Below, piece by piece: positions 16,082-24,483 of a DNA stretch of 64,000 bases. A model generated the notes under the pieces. The model was given only the letters and a program-made list of their open reading frames with translations. It was not told where the DNA came from and made no database searches. The DNA lies in the NCBI RefSeq assembly GCF_027625995.1, contig NZ_CP115396.1, positions 3,100,001 through 3,164,000 on the forward strand, read 5' to 3'. This DNA comes from Hymenobacter yonginensis. Its GTDB lineage: Bacteria; Bacteroidota; Bacteroidia; Cytophagales; Hymenobacteraceae. How positions within the stretch are numbered: the first letter of the stretch is position 1; every line of letters begins with the position of its first letter. Made by a program: the position numbers and the translations under genes.

Positions 16082-16666
16082 ATGCGCCTTTGCTTTGCTT
16101 CCAATAATGCTCATAAGCTCGACGAAATCCGGCCGCTGCTGCCCGCCGGCACCGAGCTGCTGAGCCTCGCCGACATCGGCTGCCACGAGGAGCTGCCCGA
16201 AACCCAGGACACGCTGGCCGGCAACGCCCGCCAGAAGGCCGAGTACGTGTGGGAGCACTACGGCGTGGCCTGCTTCGCCGACGATACGGGGCTGGAGGTA
16301 ACGGCGCTGGGCGGCGCGCCCGGCGTGTACTCGGCGCGCTATGCCGGGCCCCAGCGCTCGGCCGAAGACAACGTGCAGAAGCTACTGACGGAGCTGCGCA
16401 CCCACAATGACCGCTCGGCCCGGTTCCGGACGGTGGTGGCGCTGGTGCTGCCCGGCGGCGTGGTGCACGAGTTTGAAGGTGCCGTGGAAGGCCGCATCAC
16501 CGAGCAGCTCAGCGGCACCGGCGGCTTCGGCTACGACCCGGTGTTCCAGCCCACCGAGGGCGACGGCCGCACGTTTGCCGAAATGACCACCACCGAGAAA
16601 AACCAGATCAGCCACCGGGCGCGGGCCGTGGCCGGGCTGGTGGCGTTTTTGGGCGCAATGGCATAG
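16082..16666 (+). CDS. rdgB: Non-canonical purine NTP pyrophosphatase (RdgB/HAM1 family)
   Basis: A 194-residue enzyme that hydrolyses ITP, dITP and XTP to monophosphates, keeping them out of nucleic acids. Motifs: 'LCFASNNAHKLDEI' at the N-terminus, 'ETQDTLAGNARQKA', 'FADDTGLEV' with the catalytic/metal-binding acidic residues, 'GAPGVYSARYAG', 'GFGYDPVFQP', and 'ISHRARAV' near the end. Full length for the family and starting at the only sensible ATG. Confidence 0.97.
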   Translation: MRLCFASNNAHKLDEIRPLLPAGTELLSLADIGCHEELPETQDTLAGNARQKAEYVWEHYGVACFADDTGLEVTALGGAPGVYSARYAGPQRSAEDNVQKLLTELRTHNDRSARFRTVVALVLPGGVVHEFEGAVEGRITEQLSGTGGFGYDPVFQPTEGDGRTFAEMTTTEKNQISHRARAVAGLVAFLGAMA

Positions 16667-16806
16667 ACGGGCGGCGGGGAACGGCAGGAAGATAAATAGT
16701 GGCCGTCCTTTCCCATTTTATCCTATATCCATTCCCCGCGCCCCTGTTTGCCCCGCTGCTCAACACTTCCTTACCACTTACCTCATCACCTCATCACCTA
16801 ATTTCT

Positions 16807-16814
16807 TACTTTTG
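16807..16814 (+). promoter_or_regulatory. -7 promoter box of udk
   Basis: TACTTTTG, perfect TAnnTTTG, 39 bases before the ATG at 16854. It is immediately preceded by a CTCATCACC double repeat. Confidence 0.6.
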
Positions 16815-16853
16815 CAGGGTTGGCCCTGCCAGTACGGGCCGTTTTCCCACACC

Positions 16854-17480
16854 ATGCAACATCCTTTCATCGTCGGTATCACGGGCGGCAGTGCCTCCGG
16901 CAAGACCACCTTCCTGCGCCGGCTGCTGGCTTCGTTTCCCGAAGAAGAAATTTGCCTGATTTCGCAGGACAACTACTACCACCCGCGCGAAAACCAGTCG
17001 GTGGATGCGCAGGGCGTGACCAACTTCGACCTGCCATCTAGCATCGACTCGGCCGCTTACGCCGCCGACGTGCTACGCATCAGCCAGGGCCTGGAGGTGC
17101 GCCGCCCGGAGTACACGTTCAACAATCCCGGCGTGGTGCCGCAGGAGCTGGTGTTCAAGCCGGCTCCTATTGTAGTAGTGGAAGGCATCTTCGTGTTCTA
17201 CTTCGAGGAAGTAGCCAAGCTGCTCGACCTGAAGGTCTACATCGATGCGCGGGAGCATGTGAAGCTGCAGCGCCGTATTGTGCGCGACCGGGACGAGCGC
17301 GGCTACGACCTGGAGGACGTGCTCTACCGCTACACCAACCACGTGGCGCCCACCTACGAGAAATACATCAAGCCCTTCAAGCAGGACGCCGACATCGTGA
17401 TTCCCAACAACCGGCACTTCGACCGGGGCCTGGATGTGCTGGTGTCGTTCCTGAAAAGCAAAGCCGCCATCAACGGATAA
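16854..17480 (+). CDS. udk: Uridine kinase
   Basis: A 208-residue kinase phosphorylating uridine and cytidine with ATP in pyrimidine salvage. P-loop 'GITGGSASGKTTFLRRLL' lies at the N-terminus, followed by 'LISQDNYYHPRE', 'FDLPSSIDSAAYAAD', 'VVVEGIFVFYF' and 'RRIVRDRDERGYDLEDVLYRY', all typical of Udk/PRK family members. The ATG at 16854 begins 'MQHPFIVGITGGSASGK'. The upstream TTG at 16812 belongs to the -7 box. A terminator follows at 17514. Confidence 0.96.
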   Translation: MQHPFIVGITGGSASGKTTFLRRLLASFPEEEICLISQDNYYHPRENQSVDAQGVTNFDLPSSIDSAAYAADVLRISQGLEVRRPEYTFNNPGVVPQELVFKPAPIVVVEGIFVFYFEEVAKLLDLKVYIDAREHVKLQRRIVRDRDERGYDLEDVLYRYTNHVAPTYEKYIKPFKQDADIVIPNNRHFDRGLDVLVSFLKSKAAING

Positions 17481-17513
17481 CGCCCTTCCGGCCTGACATA
17501 GCCTGACATAGAT

Positions 17514-17546
17514 AGAGCTCTGCCACGCGGCAGGGCTCTTTTTTTG
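17514..17546 (+). terminator. Terminator of udk
   Basis: AGAGCTCTGCC pairs with GGCAGGGCTCT (one bulge) and is followed by seven T. Confidence 0.85.
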
Positions 17547-17586
17547 GCGCCTCAGGATGCCGGCCTGCCTGAATAGCCCGCGGCCG

Positions 17587-17617
17587 TTGCCTCGCCCGGC
17601 CGGTTTGGCTATATTTG
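17587..17617 (+). promoter_or_regulatory. Promoter before the gene at 17635
   Basis: TTG at 17587-17589, a 20-base spacer and TATATTTG at 17610-17617, a perfect -7 box, 18 bases before the ATG. Confidence 0.6.
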
Positions 17618-17634
17618 TAGCTCTTAGGTTTTTC

Positions 17635-18006
17635 ATGCTCCCCTTTTTCTCTCACTTTTTGCCCCGCGTGCGTTTTGCGCTGCTCACAGCCACCGTGCTG
17701 TTTGTGCTGTCGCTGAACCACCAAGCCGTGGCCACCTTCCGGGTGCCGGCCGGCAAAACCACGCGCATCGGGCAGCCGCTGCGCGTGTCGGTGGTGAAGC
17801 AGAAAGTAACGCTGGAAGCCACCGGCCCTTTGGTGCTGCATACGGCGCCCGAGCTGGCCGCGTGGCTGCCCTGGCCCGCCCCGCAGAGCTGGCTGCCGGC
17901 CGTGCGCCGGGCGCTGGCCGTGCCGCGCCCCCTGGCGGGCATCCGGCCGGCGGCCGTGTTCCGTGCCCGCCTGCTGGTGGCGGCGCTTTCGCCGCAGGCT
18001 CCCTAG
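17635..18006 (+). CDS. Small exported or membrane protein, function unknown
   Basis: A 123-residue product. The N-terminus is hydrophobic ('RVRFALLTATVLFVLSLNHQAVA'), acting as signal peptide or anchor. The rest is Ala/Pro/Arg-rich without recognised motifs ('FRVPAGKTTRIGQPLRVSVVKQKVTLEATGPLVLHTAPELAAWLP'). It has a good promoter and a sensible ATG and sits between udk and secDF on the same strand. Codon pattern is consistent with coding, but no family is recognised. Confidence 0.65.
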   Translation: MLPFFSHFLPRVRFALLTATVLFVLSLNHQAVATFRVPAGKTTRIGQPLRVSVVKQKVTLEATGPLVLHTAPELAAWLPWPAPQSWLPAVRRALAVPRPLAGIRPAAVFRARLLVAALSPQAP

Positions 18007-18186
18007 CGGCTGCGCTGATAGGTTGGTGAGCGGTGGTGCTGTGTTCCCGGAGCTGATGCGGGCCAGCCATACCGCAAGCGCATCCGTGCTTTGCCGGCAG
18101 TTGCCGGACATTTCCTCGCCACCTATAGCCACAGCAGACTCCGGGCACATCAGCACATCCAGAAGCAGCTCATCAATTCATTAAAC

Positions 18187-21100
18187 ATGCGTAATAAAGG
18201 ACTCATCATTGCGCTGACCATCATTGTGTCGGCGCTGTGTATCTACTTTCTGACCTTCACGTTCATTTCGCGGCGGGTGCAGAACGACGCCGTGGTGTAT
18301 GCCACCAAAGGCGGCCAGGTTGACCAGAAACTGCGCCAGCGCTACCTCGACTCGGTGTGGCGCGCGCCCGTAACCAGCCTGCTTGGCGTTGACTATACGT
18401 ACCGCGACGTGCGCTCGTCGGAGCTGGGCCTCGGCCTTGACCTGAAAGGCGGCATGCACGTGACGCTGGAAGTGTCGCCGGTGGAGATTGTGCGCGCCAT
18501 GAGCGGCAACTCCAAAGACCCCAAGTTCAACCAGGCCATGGAGCAGGCGCAGGAAGCCCAGAAGGCGAATCCTTCGACGCCGTTCACGACCCTCTTCGCG
18601 CAGGCGTACCAGACGGCCGCTCCCGGCCAAAACCTGGCCCGCATCTTCGCTAACACCACCAACAAGAGCCGCGGCATCGACATCAACTCGACCAACGAAA
18701 AGGTTATCGGCGCCATCAACAAGGAAGTGGAAGAAGCCATTGACCGCTCGTTCAACATCCTGCGGACCCGTATTGACAAATTCGGCACCAGCCAGCCCAG
18801 CATTCAGCGCGTGAAAGGCACGGGCCGCATTCAGGTGGAGCTGCCCGGCGTGGATAACCCCGACCGTGTGCGCAAACTGCTGCAAGGCCAAGCCAAGCTG
18901 GAGTTCTGGGAAGTATGGCGCCAGGATGAGTTCGGCCCTTACCTGCAGCAGCTCGACCAGGCTCTGATTGCCAAAGAGAAAACCGCTACCACCGCCAAGC
19001 CGGCCACCGTAGCCGCCGCTACCGATACCGCCACGGCCGCCGCCGGCGACTCTACCTCGCTGGCCAGCCAGCTGGCCAAGAAAAACGCCGCTACGGCCGC
19101 TAAAACCGATACCGCCGCCGCTGCTCAGCAGGGCTCAGTACTGGCCCGCCTGTTCACGATGCCGGTACCCGGCCAGCTGGGCGTAAACGTGCAGGACACG
19201 GCCCGCATGAACACCATCCTGCGTTCCGACGAAGCCCGCGCCATTCTGCCGCCTAACCTGACGTTCCTGTGGAGCGTGAAGCCGGAGACCATTGAAGGCA
19301 AGGAATACCTGAAACTGAACGCCATCCGCAAGCAGCCCGGCACTGAGGCTCCGCTGGGTGGTGAAGTGGTAGCTGATGCCCGCCAGGACTACGACCAGGG
19401 CGGCCGCCCCGAAGTGAGCATGGCCATGAACCCCTCGGGCGCCAAGAAATGGCAGAAACTGACCGGCGCCAACATCGGCCGCCAGGTAGGTATCGTGCTC
19501 GACGACTACGTGTACTCGGACCCAGTGGTGCAGTCGGAAATTGCCGGCGGCAACACCAGCATTTCGGGCAACTTCTCCATCGAGGAAGCCCAGGACCTTT
19601 CCAACGTACTGAAAGCCGGTAAGCTGCCCGCCCCGACGCGCATCGTGGAAGAAGCCGTAGTAGGTCCGTCGCTGGGCCAGGAGGCTATCAACCAGGGTCT
19701 GTACTCGTCGCTGGCCGGCCTGATCATCATCATGGCCTTCATGGCCCTGTACTATGGCCGAGCTGGTCTGGTGGCTGATGCCGCCCTGCTGTTCAACGGC
19801 TTCCTGATTCTGGGCGTACTGGCCCAGTTCTCCTTCGCCCTCACGCTGCCCGGTATTGCCGGTCTGATCCTGGTGTTTGCCTCGTCGGTGGATGCCAACG
19901 TACTGATCTTCGAACGGATCCGGGAAGAGCTGGACCACGGTCTGACTTTGCACGACGCCATCAACAAAGGCTACTCGCGCGCCTTCTCGGCCATTTTCGA
20001 CTCCAACGTTACCACGCTCATCATCGCCCTGATCCTGTTCATCTTCGGTACGGGTCCGGTGCAGAACTTCGCCGTAACGCTGCTCATCGGTATTTTCACC
20101 TCGTTCCTGTCGGCCGTGTTCATCTCGCGCCTCATCATTGAGTGGCTGGTGAAAGGCAAGGAGAAGAGCAGCATGACCTTCTCGACCTTCCTGTCGCGCA
20201 AGCTGTTCAAGGGTGTCAACTTCGACATCGTGGGCAAGCGCAAGTGGGCCTATGCCTTCTCGACCATCGTTATTGTGGTGGGCTTCGTGCTGATGGCCAT
20301 TCAGGGCGGCCCGAACCTGGGCGTTGACTTCCGCGGCGGCCGTGCCTACGTGGTAGACTTCAACAAAGACATGGACGCTTCTAAGGTGCACGACGCCCTG
20401 GTGGAGCGGGCTTTCCAGGGTGCCGGTACGGAGGTGAAAACCTTCGGCGCCCCGAACCGTCTGCGCGTCACGACCGGCTATCTAGCCGATGACGAATCGG
20501 TGGTAGCTGACAAGAAAGTGGAAGCTGCCATGGTGAAGGAACTCACCAAAGACTTCGCGGCCGATGCCCCAGTTATTAAATCAACCTCGAAAGTAGGCGC
20601 CACCATCGCCGACGACATCAAGCGTACTTCGGTGCTGAGCCTGGGCCTGACGCTGCTCGGCATCTTCATCTACGTACTGTTCCGCTTCGAGAAGTGGCAG
20701 TACTCGATGGCCGCCGTAGTGGCGCTCTTCCACGATGCGCTGCTGGTAATTGCCTGCTACCCGATTGCCCGTCTGTTCGGTCTCAACTACGAGATGGACC
20801 AGATTTTTGTGGCCGCCGTGCTCACCGTAATCGGTTTCTCGATGAACGACACCGTGGTTATCTACGACCGGATCCGCGAGTATCTGCGGGAAAACCCCAA
20901 GCTGACGTTTGCGCAGGTAGCCAACCCAGCCCTGAACTCCACGTTCTCACGTACCATGATTACGTTCACCACGGTATTCCTGGTGGTGGCCGTACTCTAC
21001 ATCTTCGGTGGTGAAACGCTGCGCTCGTTCTCGTTTGCCATGCTCGTGGGTATGATCTTCGGTACGTACTCGTCGCTGTTCATTGCCACGCCTATCATCC

Positions 21101-21204
21101 TCGACACCTACGGCCGCAAAGAGGCCCGCGAGCGGGGCACCGATATGTCGACGCACATCGGCGACGGCACCGACGCCCCGAAACTCTCGACGGCGCAGGT
21201 ATAA
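18187..21204 (+). CDS. secDF: Fused protein-export membrane protein SecDF
   Basis: A 1005-residue single-chain SecD-SecF that uses the proton gradient to pull proteins through SecYEG. N-terminal helix 'GLIIALTIIVSALCIYFLTF', SecD signature 'GLGLDLKGGMHVTLEV', 'INKEVEEAIDRSFNILRTRIDKFGTSQPSIQR', 'GRIQVELPGVDNPDRVRKLLQGQAKLEFW'. Six-helix SecD block with 'SSVDANVLIFERIREEL', then the SecF half from about residue 670 ('GGPNLGVDFRGGRAYVV', 'TVIGFSMNDTVVIYDRIREYLREN'). The fusion is usual in Bacteroidota. Residues about 260-320 form an Ala/Thr/Lys-rich low-complexity insertion in the periplasmic P1 region. A terminator follows. Confidence 0.97.
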   Translation: MRNKGLIIALTIIVSALCIYFLTFTFISRRVQNDAVVYATKGGQVDQKLRQRYLDSVWRAPVTSLLGVDYTYRDVRSSELGLGLDLKGGMHVTLEVSPVEIVRAMSGNSKDPKFNQAMEQAQEAQKANPSTPFTTLFAQAYQTAAPGQNLARIFANTTNKSRGIDINSTNEKVIGAINKEVEEAIDRSFNILRTRIDKFGTSQPSIQRVKGTGRIQVELPGVDNPDRVRKLLQGQAKLEFWEVWRQDEFGPYLQQLDQALIAKEKTATTAKPATVAAATDTATAAAGDSTSLASQLAKKNAATAAKTDTAAAAQQGSVLARLFTMPVPGQLGVNVQDTARMNTILRSDEARAILPPNLTFLWSVKPETIEGKEYLKLNAIRKQPGTEAPLGGEVVADARQDYDQGGRPEVSMAMNPSGAKKWQKLTGANIGRQVGIVLDDYVYSDPVVQSEIAGGNTSISGNFSIEEAQDLSNVLKAGKLPAPTRIVEEAVVGPSLGQEAINQGLYSSLAGLIIIMAFMALYYGRAGLVADAALLFNGFLILGVLAQFSFALTLPGIAGLILVFASSVDANVLIFERIREELDHGLTLHDAINKGYSRAFSAIFDSNVTTLIIALILFIFGTGPVQNFAVTLLIGIFTSFLSAVFISRLIIEWLVKGKEKSSMTFSTFLSRKLFKGVNFDIVGKRKWAYAFSTIVIVVGFVLMAIQGGPNLGVDFRGGRAYVVDFNKDMDASKVHDALVERAFQGAGTEVKTFGAPNRLRVTTGYLADDESVVADKKVEAAMVKELTKDFAADAPVIKSTSKVGATIADDIKRTSVLSLGLTLLGIFIYVLFRFEKWQYSMAAVVALFHDALLVIACYPIARLFGLNYEMDQIFVAAVLTVIGFSMNDTVVIYDRIREYLRENPKLTFAQVANPALNSTFSRTMITFTTVFLVVAVLYIFGGETLRSFSFAMLVGMIFGTYSSLFIATPIILDTYGRKEARERGTDMSTHIGDGTDAPKLSTAQV

Positions 21205-21254
21205 ACCACTAGGGGCGCGCTTCGCTCGCCTCCGTGCAACTTCCCATTTGCTTG

Positions 21255-21286
21255 AAAAGTCCGGCCCCCTGGCCGGACTTTTTTTG
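21255..21286 (+). terminator. Terminator of secDF
   Basis: AAAAGTCCGGCC pairs with GGCCGGACTTTTT, 4-base loop, T-run. Confidence 0.9.
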
Positions 21287-21359
21287 TGTAAATTCCTGAA
21301 GCTCAGGCAACCTTTATAAGAGGCCGGCCGAGTGGGCTGGTGTACTTCCTCTCTCTGCC

Positions 21360-21959
21360 GTGGCTCGTCCTGACCTGGATTCTGCGCTACTTATGCCCCT
21401 GCTGGCAGGCTGCCAGCGGCAGGAGCGCGGCTGCCAGCGCCAGCTCTACGTGCAGTACTACGGCTACGCCCTGAGCGTGTGCCTGCGCTACCTGCACGAC
21501 CGGGACACCGCCCTGGAAGCCGTAAACGACGGATTCCTCAAGATTTTCCAGGAACTGCCGCGCTTTGATGCCGCCCGCTACCCCGACCTAGCCGGCTCTT
21601 GGCGCGGCTGGATGCGGCGCATTCTGGTGCGCACGGCCATCGACCGGTTTCGGGCCGGCATGCGCCACGCTTTCCAGACCGACCTGGAAACCGTAGCGCC
21701 CTTCTACCCCGACGACAGCCACTCCCCGCTCGATACCCTTTCCTTCGAGGAGCTGCTGGCCGTGGTAGGGCAGCTGACACCGGCTTACCGGGCCGTGTTC
21801 AATATGTTCGCCATCGATGGCTACACCCACGAAGAAATAGCCGAGCAGCTGGGCATTTCGGTGGGCGCGTCTAAATCCAATCTCTCGAAGGCGCGGGCCC
21901 ACCTGCGTGCCTCGCTCAAAAGAAGCCACCACCATGCGTACGCCACTCATGTCGGATGA
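21360..21959 (+). CDS. ECF-family RNA polymerase sigma factor
   Basis: A 199-residue group 4 sigma factor with a GTG start. Region 2 is visible as 'QRQLYVQYYGYALSVCLRYLHDRDTALEAVNDGFLKIFQELPRFD'. Region 4 is 'QLTPAYRAVFNMFAIDGYTHEEIAEQLGISVGASKSNLSKARAHLR', with the helix-turn-helix at residues about 155-185. The 3' end overlaps the next gene by 26 bases. That gene encodes a membrane protein with an anti-sigma-like N-terminus, so sigma activity is probably controlled by it. This is a standard genetic arrangement for ECF sigma/anti-sigma pairs; target promoters are unknown. Confidence 0.94.
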   Translation: MARPDLDSALLMPLLAGCQRQERGCQRQLYVQYYGYALSVCLRYLHDRDTALEAVNDGFLKIFQELPRFDAARYPDLAGSWRGWMRRILVRTAIDRFRAGMRHAFQTDLETVAPFYPDDSHSPLDTLSFEELLAVVGQLTPAYRAVFNMFAIDGYTHEEIAEQLGISVGASKSNLSKARAHLRASLKRSHHHAYATHVG

Positions 21960-23283
21960 AGAGCTGGACGCGCTGGCCCGGCGTAGCGCCGCGGCGTACC
22001 CCGACGAGCTGCCGCTTGGTGCGTGGCAGCAGTTGGAAAACCAACTGGATGCCGCCGCCCAACAGCGGCAGGTGCAGCAGCAGGTCCGGCATCGGGTGGC
22101 CGAGCTTTTTCTGCTGGAAATGCTGCTGCTGGGCTTTCTGATGATCGGCTGGCAAAGCCAGCAGCTGCTGCAAAAACAGCGGCCGGCGCGGCCGGAACCT
22201 CTGGCCGCAACCCCAGCTTCCGCACCGGATAAGCAGCAGGCGGCGTCTGTAGCCCGGCGCTCCGGCCGTTTGGAGCCAGTTGCCGCGGCAGTTTCCCGGC
22301 CGCCGGCAGCTTCGGCGGGAATGCCCGGTAGCAGCGGCACTGAGGCCCTGGCACTGCCCCAAGCAGATGCTTTCTATCAGCCGACGCAGCCTGCCACACG
22401 CCGGCAGTTGCCGTTGCAATATCTGGCAGCCGGCCGGCCGTATCACGTGACTTGGCAGGCCAACAAGCCGCAGGAGCAACTTGGTAGCCCGGTCGGGCAG
22501 CAGCAGCCTGCGGTGGTGGCAGAGCCTGCGGTTGCTGGGCTTTCTGATTCACCAACCGCGGCACAAGCCACCCCACTAATAGCCCCGCAGGACTCCGGCC
22601 GGATGCAGCCGGCGGCCGTGCCACCTGCTTCTGCAGTTGCAGCCGATTCCATGCAGCCTCGTTCCGCCACCGCAAAGCCGATGTACCGGCTGCTGCTGGG
22701 GGTGACGGTGGCTCCGGAGCTGGCTGCCGTCAGGCCCCGGCAGCTGGCCGGGCCGGGCCTGACGGCCGGGCTGGTGGCCGAGTACCGGCTGACGCCGCAC
22801 TGGCGGGTGCGTAGCGGCCTGCTGTATAGTGTAAAGCGCTACGAAGCCCGCGGCTCCGACTACCGGCCGCCCGCCTCCTACTGGACCTGGCGCACCCCCG
22901 TTGACCGTATCGAAGCCGACTGCCGGCTGGTGGAAATTCCGCTGGATGTGCGCTACGAAGTGCGGCCCCAGCCCACATACTCGCTGTTTGCCAGCGCCGG
23001 CCTTTCGTCATTTCTCATGCGCAACGAGCAATACACTTACGACTACAGCCTCAACGGGCAGTATCTGGAGCGCACCTGGAGCCTGGCGCGCGGCAGCAAC
23101 CACATGCTGAGCGTGCTCAATCTGTCGGTAGGCTGTGAGCGGACGCTGGGAGGGCGCTGGGCGGCGCAGGCCGAGCCGTTTGTGAAGCTGCCGCTGGGAG
23201 GCGTGGGCTTCGGGCGCATTCAGCTGCGGAGCGCCGGCCTGGCAGTGGGCCTCAAGTATGGGCTGCTGGCTGCCCGGCCCTGA
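21934..23283 (+). CDS. Putative anti-sigma factor fused to an outer-membrane beta-barrel-like domain
   Basis: A 449-residue protein. Residues 1-55 are soluble and resemble the cytoplasmic part of Bacteroidota anti-sigma-like proteins ('MSDEELDALARRSAAAYPDELPLGAWQQLENQL'). One transmembrane helix follows (about 60-85, 'ELFLLEMLLLGFLMIGW'), then a roughly 150-residue Pro/Ala/Gln-rich linker. A C-terminal domain (about residues 245-449) has PorT-like beta-barrel features ('YRLLLGVTVAPELAAV', 'GLVAEYRLTPHWRVRSGLLYSVKRYEA', 'VEIPLDVRYEV', 'SAGLSSFLMRNEQYTY', 'VGLKYGLL'). A start at 21949 is also possible. Overlap with the sigma gene implies translational coupling. Confidence 0.8.
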   Translation: MRTPLMSDEELDALARRSAAAYPDELPLGAWQQLENQLDAAAQQRQVQQQVRHRVAELFLLEMLLLGFLMIGWQSQQLLQKQRPARPEPLAATPASAPDKQQAASVARRSGRLEPVAAAVSRPPAASAGMPGSSGTEALALPQADAFYQPTQPATRRQLPLQYLAAGRPYHVTWQANKPQEQLGSPVGQQQPAVVAEPAVAGLSDSPTAAQATPLIAPQDSGRMQPAAVPPASAVAADSMQPRSATAKPMYRLLLGVTVAPELAAVRPRQLAGPGLTAGLVAEYRLTPHWRVRSGLLYSVKRYEARGSDYRPPASYWTWRTPVDRIEADCRLVEIPLDVRYEVRPQPTYSLFASAGLSSFLMRNEQYTYDYSLNGQYLERTWSLARGSNHMLSVLNLSVGCERTLGGRWAAQAEPFVKLPLGGVGFGRIQLRSAGLAVGLKYGLLAARP

Positions 23284-23425
23284 AGCGGAGCGCAACTGAC
23301 CATCATCAAATAACACGAATAGCGGCCTACTAAGGGCTTGCTGATACGCCTTTGCCGCAACCGCCCTGGCAGTTGGCTTGGCCAGCGGCCCCTCTCTTCC
23401 GGTCTTTCTTTTCCTCCCGACAACG

Positions 23426-23824
23426 ATGAAAACCAAGCACCCCGTGCGCGCCGCTCTGCCGGGGCGTTGGCTGATGCTGGGGCTTCTGGTGCTGGCGGCC
23501 TGTGCCTCCGAAAACACCGAAGACCTGCTCGGCAACGTCCCGCCCACCCCCGCCTGCGACCCGGCGGCCAATACCTACGCGGCCGTGGTGGCCCCGCTGT
23601 TGCAGCAGCGGTGTGTGGTCTGCCACAACAACGTCGCGCGGGAAGGCAATGTCAGCCTGGAAACCCATGCCCAGGTGCAGGCCGTGGCCCGCAATGGGCT
23701 GCTGGTGGGGGTGGTGAGCCAAGCGCCCGGCTACCAGGCTATGCCGCAGGGTGGCCCCAAGCTCAGCAACTGTGAAATCGACCATATCCGGCGTTGGGTG
23801 GATGCCGGAGCCCTCAACAACTAA
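23426..23824 (+). CDS. Cytochrome c-like lipoprotein with one CxxCH haem site
   Basis: A 132-residue lipoprotein: signal sequence ending 'LLVLAACAS' with a lipobox Cys. The mature part holds 'YAAVVAPLLQQRCVVCHNN', a single covalent haem-binding CxxCH typical of small c-type cytochromes attached to larger oxidoreductases, and a C-terminal 'EIDHIRRWVDAGALNN' that is standard for this domain. A possible axial Met lies in 'YQAMPQGG'. It is the first gene of a three-gene run with a YceI-like protein (14 bases downstream) and a DUF5777-like protein, suggesting an envelope redox or lipid-related unit. Confidence 0.87.
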   Translation: MKTKHPVRAALPGRWLMLGLLVLAACASENTEDLLGNVPPTPACDPAANTYAAVVAPLLQQRCVVCHNNVAREGNVSLETHAQVQAVARNGLLVGVVSQAPGYQAMPQGGPKLSNCEIDHIRRWVDAGALNN

Positions 23825-23838
23825 CCTGCCTCCTGCTC

Positions 23839-24456
23839 ATGCCAAGCTGCCTGCCAAGTATTGCCGGTCGTTGGGGGCCGGTGCTCCTGCTGTTTCTGGG
23901 GCTGTTGCCGCACCTAGCTGCCGGTCAGGCCCGCTTCCAGACGCGGACTGGCCTGCTGTCGTTCTTTTCGGCCAGCCCGCTCGAAGATATTGAGGCCCGC
24001 TCGCAGCAAACCGCAGCCGTGCTCGACCTGAACACCCGGCAGGTGGCCTTTTCACTTCCGGTGAAGTCGTTTCAGTTTCGGCGCACCCTGATGCAGGAGC
24101 ACTTCAACGAAAACTACCTGGAGTCGGACCGCTACCCGCGGGCTACGTTTGCGGGCCGGCTGCTGGCGCTGGACGAGGAAGCCCTCCGCGCCGGCGGCGC
24201 CCGGCCCGTGACGGCTGAGGGCGACCTGACCATCCATGGAGTAACGCGGCATGTGCAGGTGCCCGGCACGCTGGAGCTGCAAAACGGCCGCCTACGGGTG
24301 CTGGCCACCTTCAACGTAGCCCCGGCCGACTACCAAATTGACATTCCGGCGCTGGTGCGCGACCATATTGCCAAAGTGGTGCAGGTTCGCTTGGACCTGA
24401 GCTGCGAGGCCGTAGCGGCCACGGCCGGAGCGCCGGCTCCTTCGGCCCGTCCCTGA
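23839..24456 (+). CDS. YceI-like secreted lipid-binding protein
   Basis: A 205-residue protein with a signal peptide ('WGPVLLLFLGLLPHLAAGQA'). The YceI pattern is visible: 'TGLLSFFSASPLEDIEARSQQTAAVLDLNTRQVAFSLPVKSFQFRRTLMQEHFNENYLESDRYPRATF', then 'AEGDLTIHGVTRHVQVPGTLEL' and 'DIPALVRDHIAKVVQVRLDLSCEA'. YceI proteins are lipocalin-like barrels that bind polyisoprenoids or similar amphiphiles. The ATG at 23839 starts the signal peptide. It lies between the cytochrome-like lipoprotein and the DUF5777-like protein and is probably in one operon with them. Confidence 0.92.
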   Translation: MPSCLPSIAGRWGPVLLLFLGLLPHLAAGQARFQTRTGLLSFFSASPLEDIEARSQQTAAVLDLNTRQVAFSLPVKSFQFRRTLMQEHFNENYLESDRYPRATFAGRLLALDEEALRAGGARPVTAEGDLTIHGVTRHVQVPGTLELQNGRLRVLATFNVAPADYQIDIPALVRDHIAKVVQVRLDLSCEAVAATAGAPAPSARP

Positions 24457-24483
24457 TTTGCTTCTCTGTCTGCCGTTGCGCTT

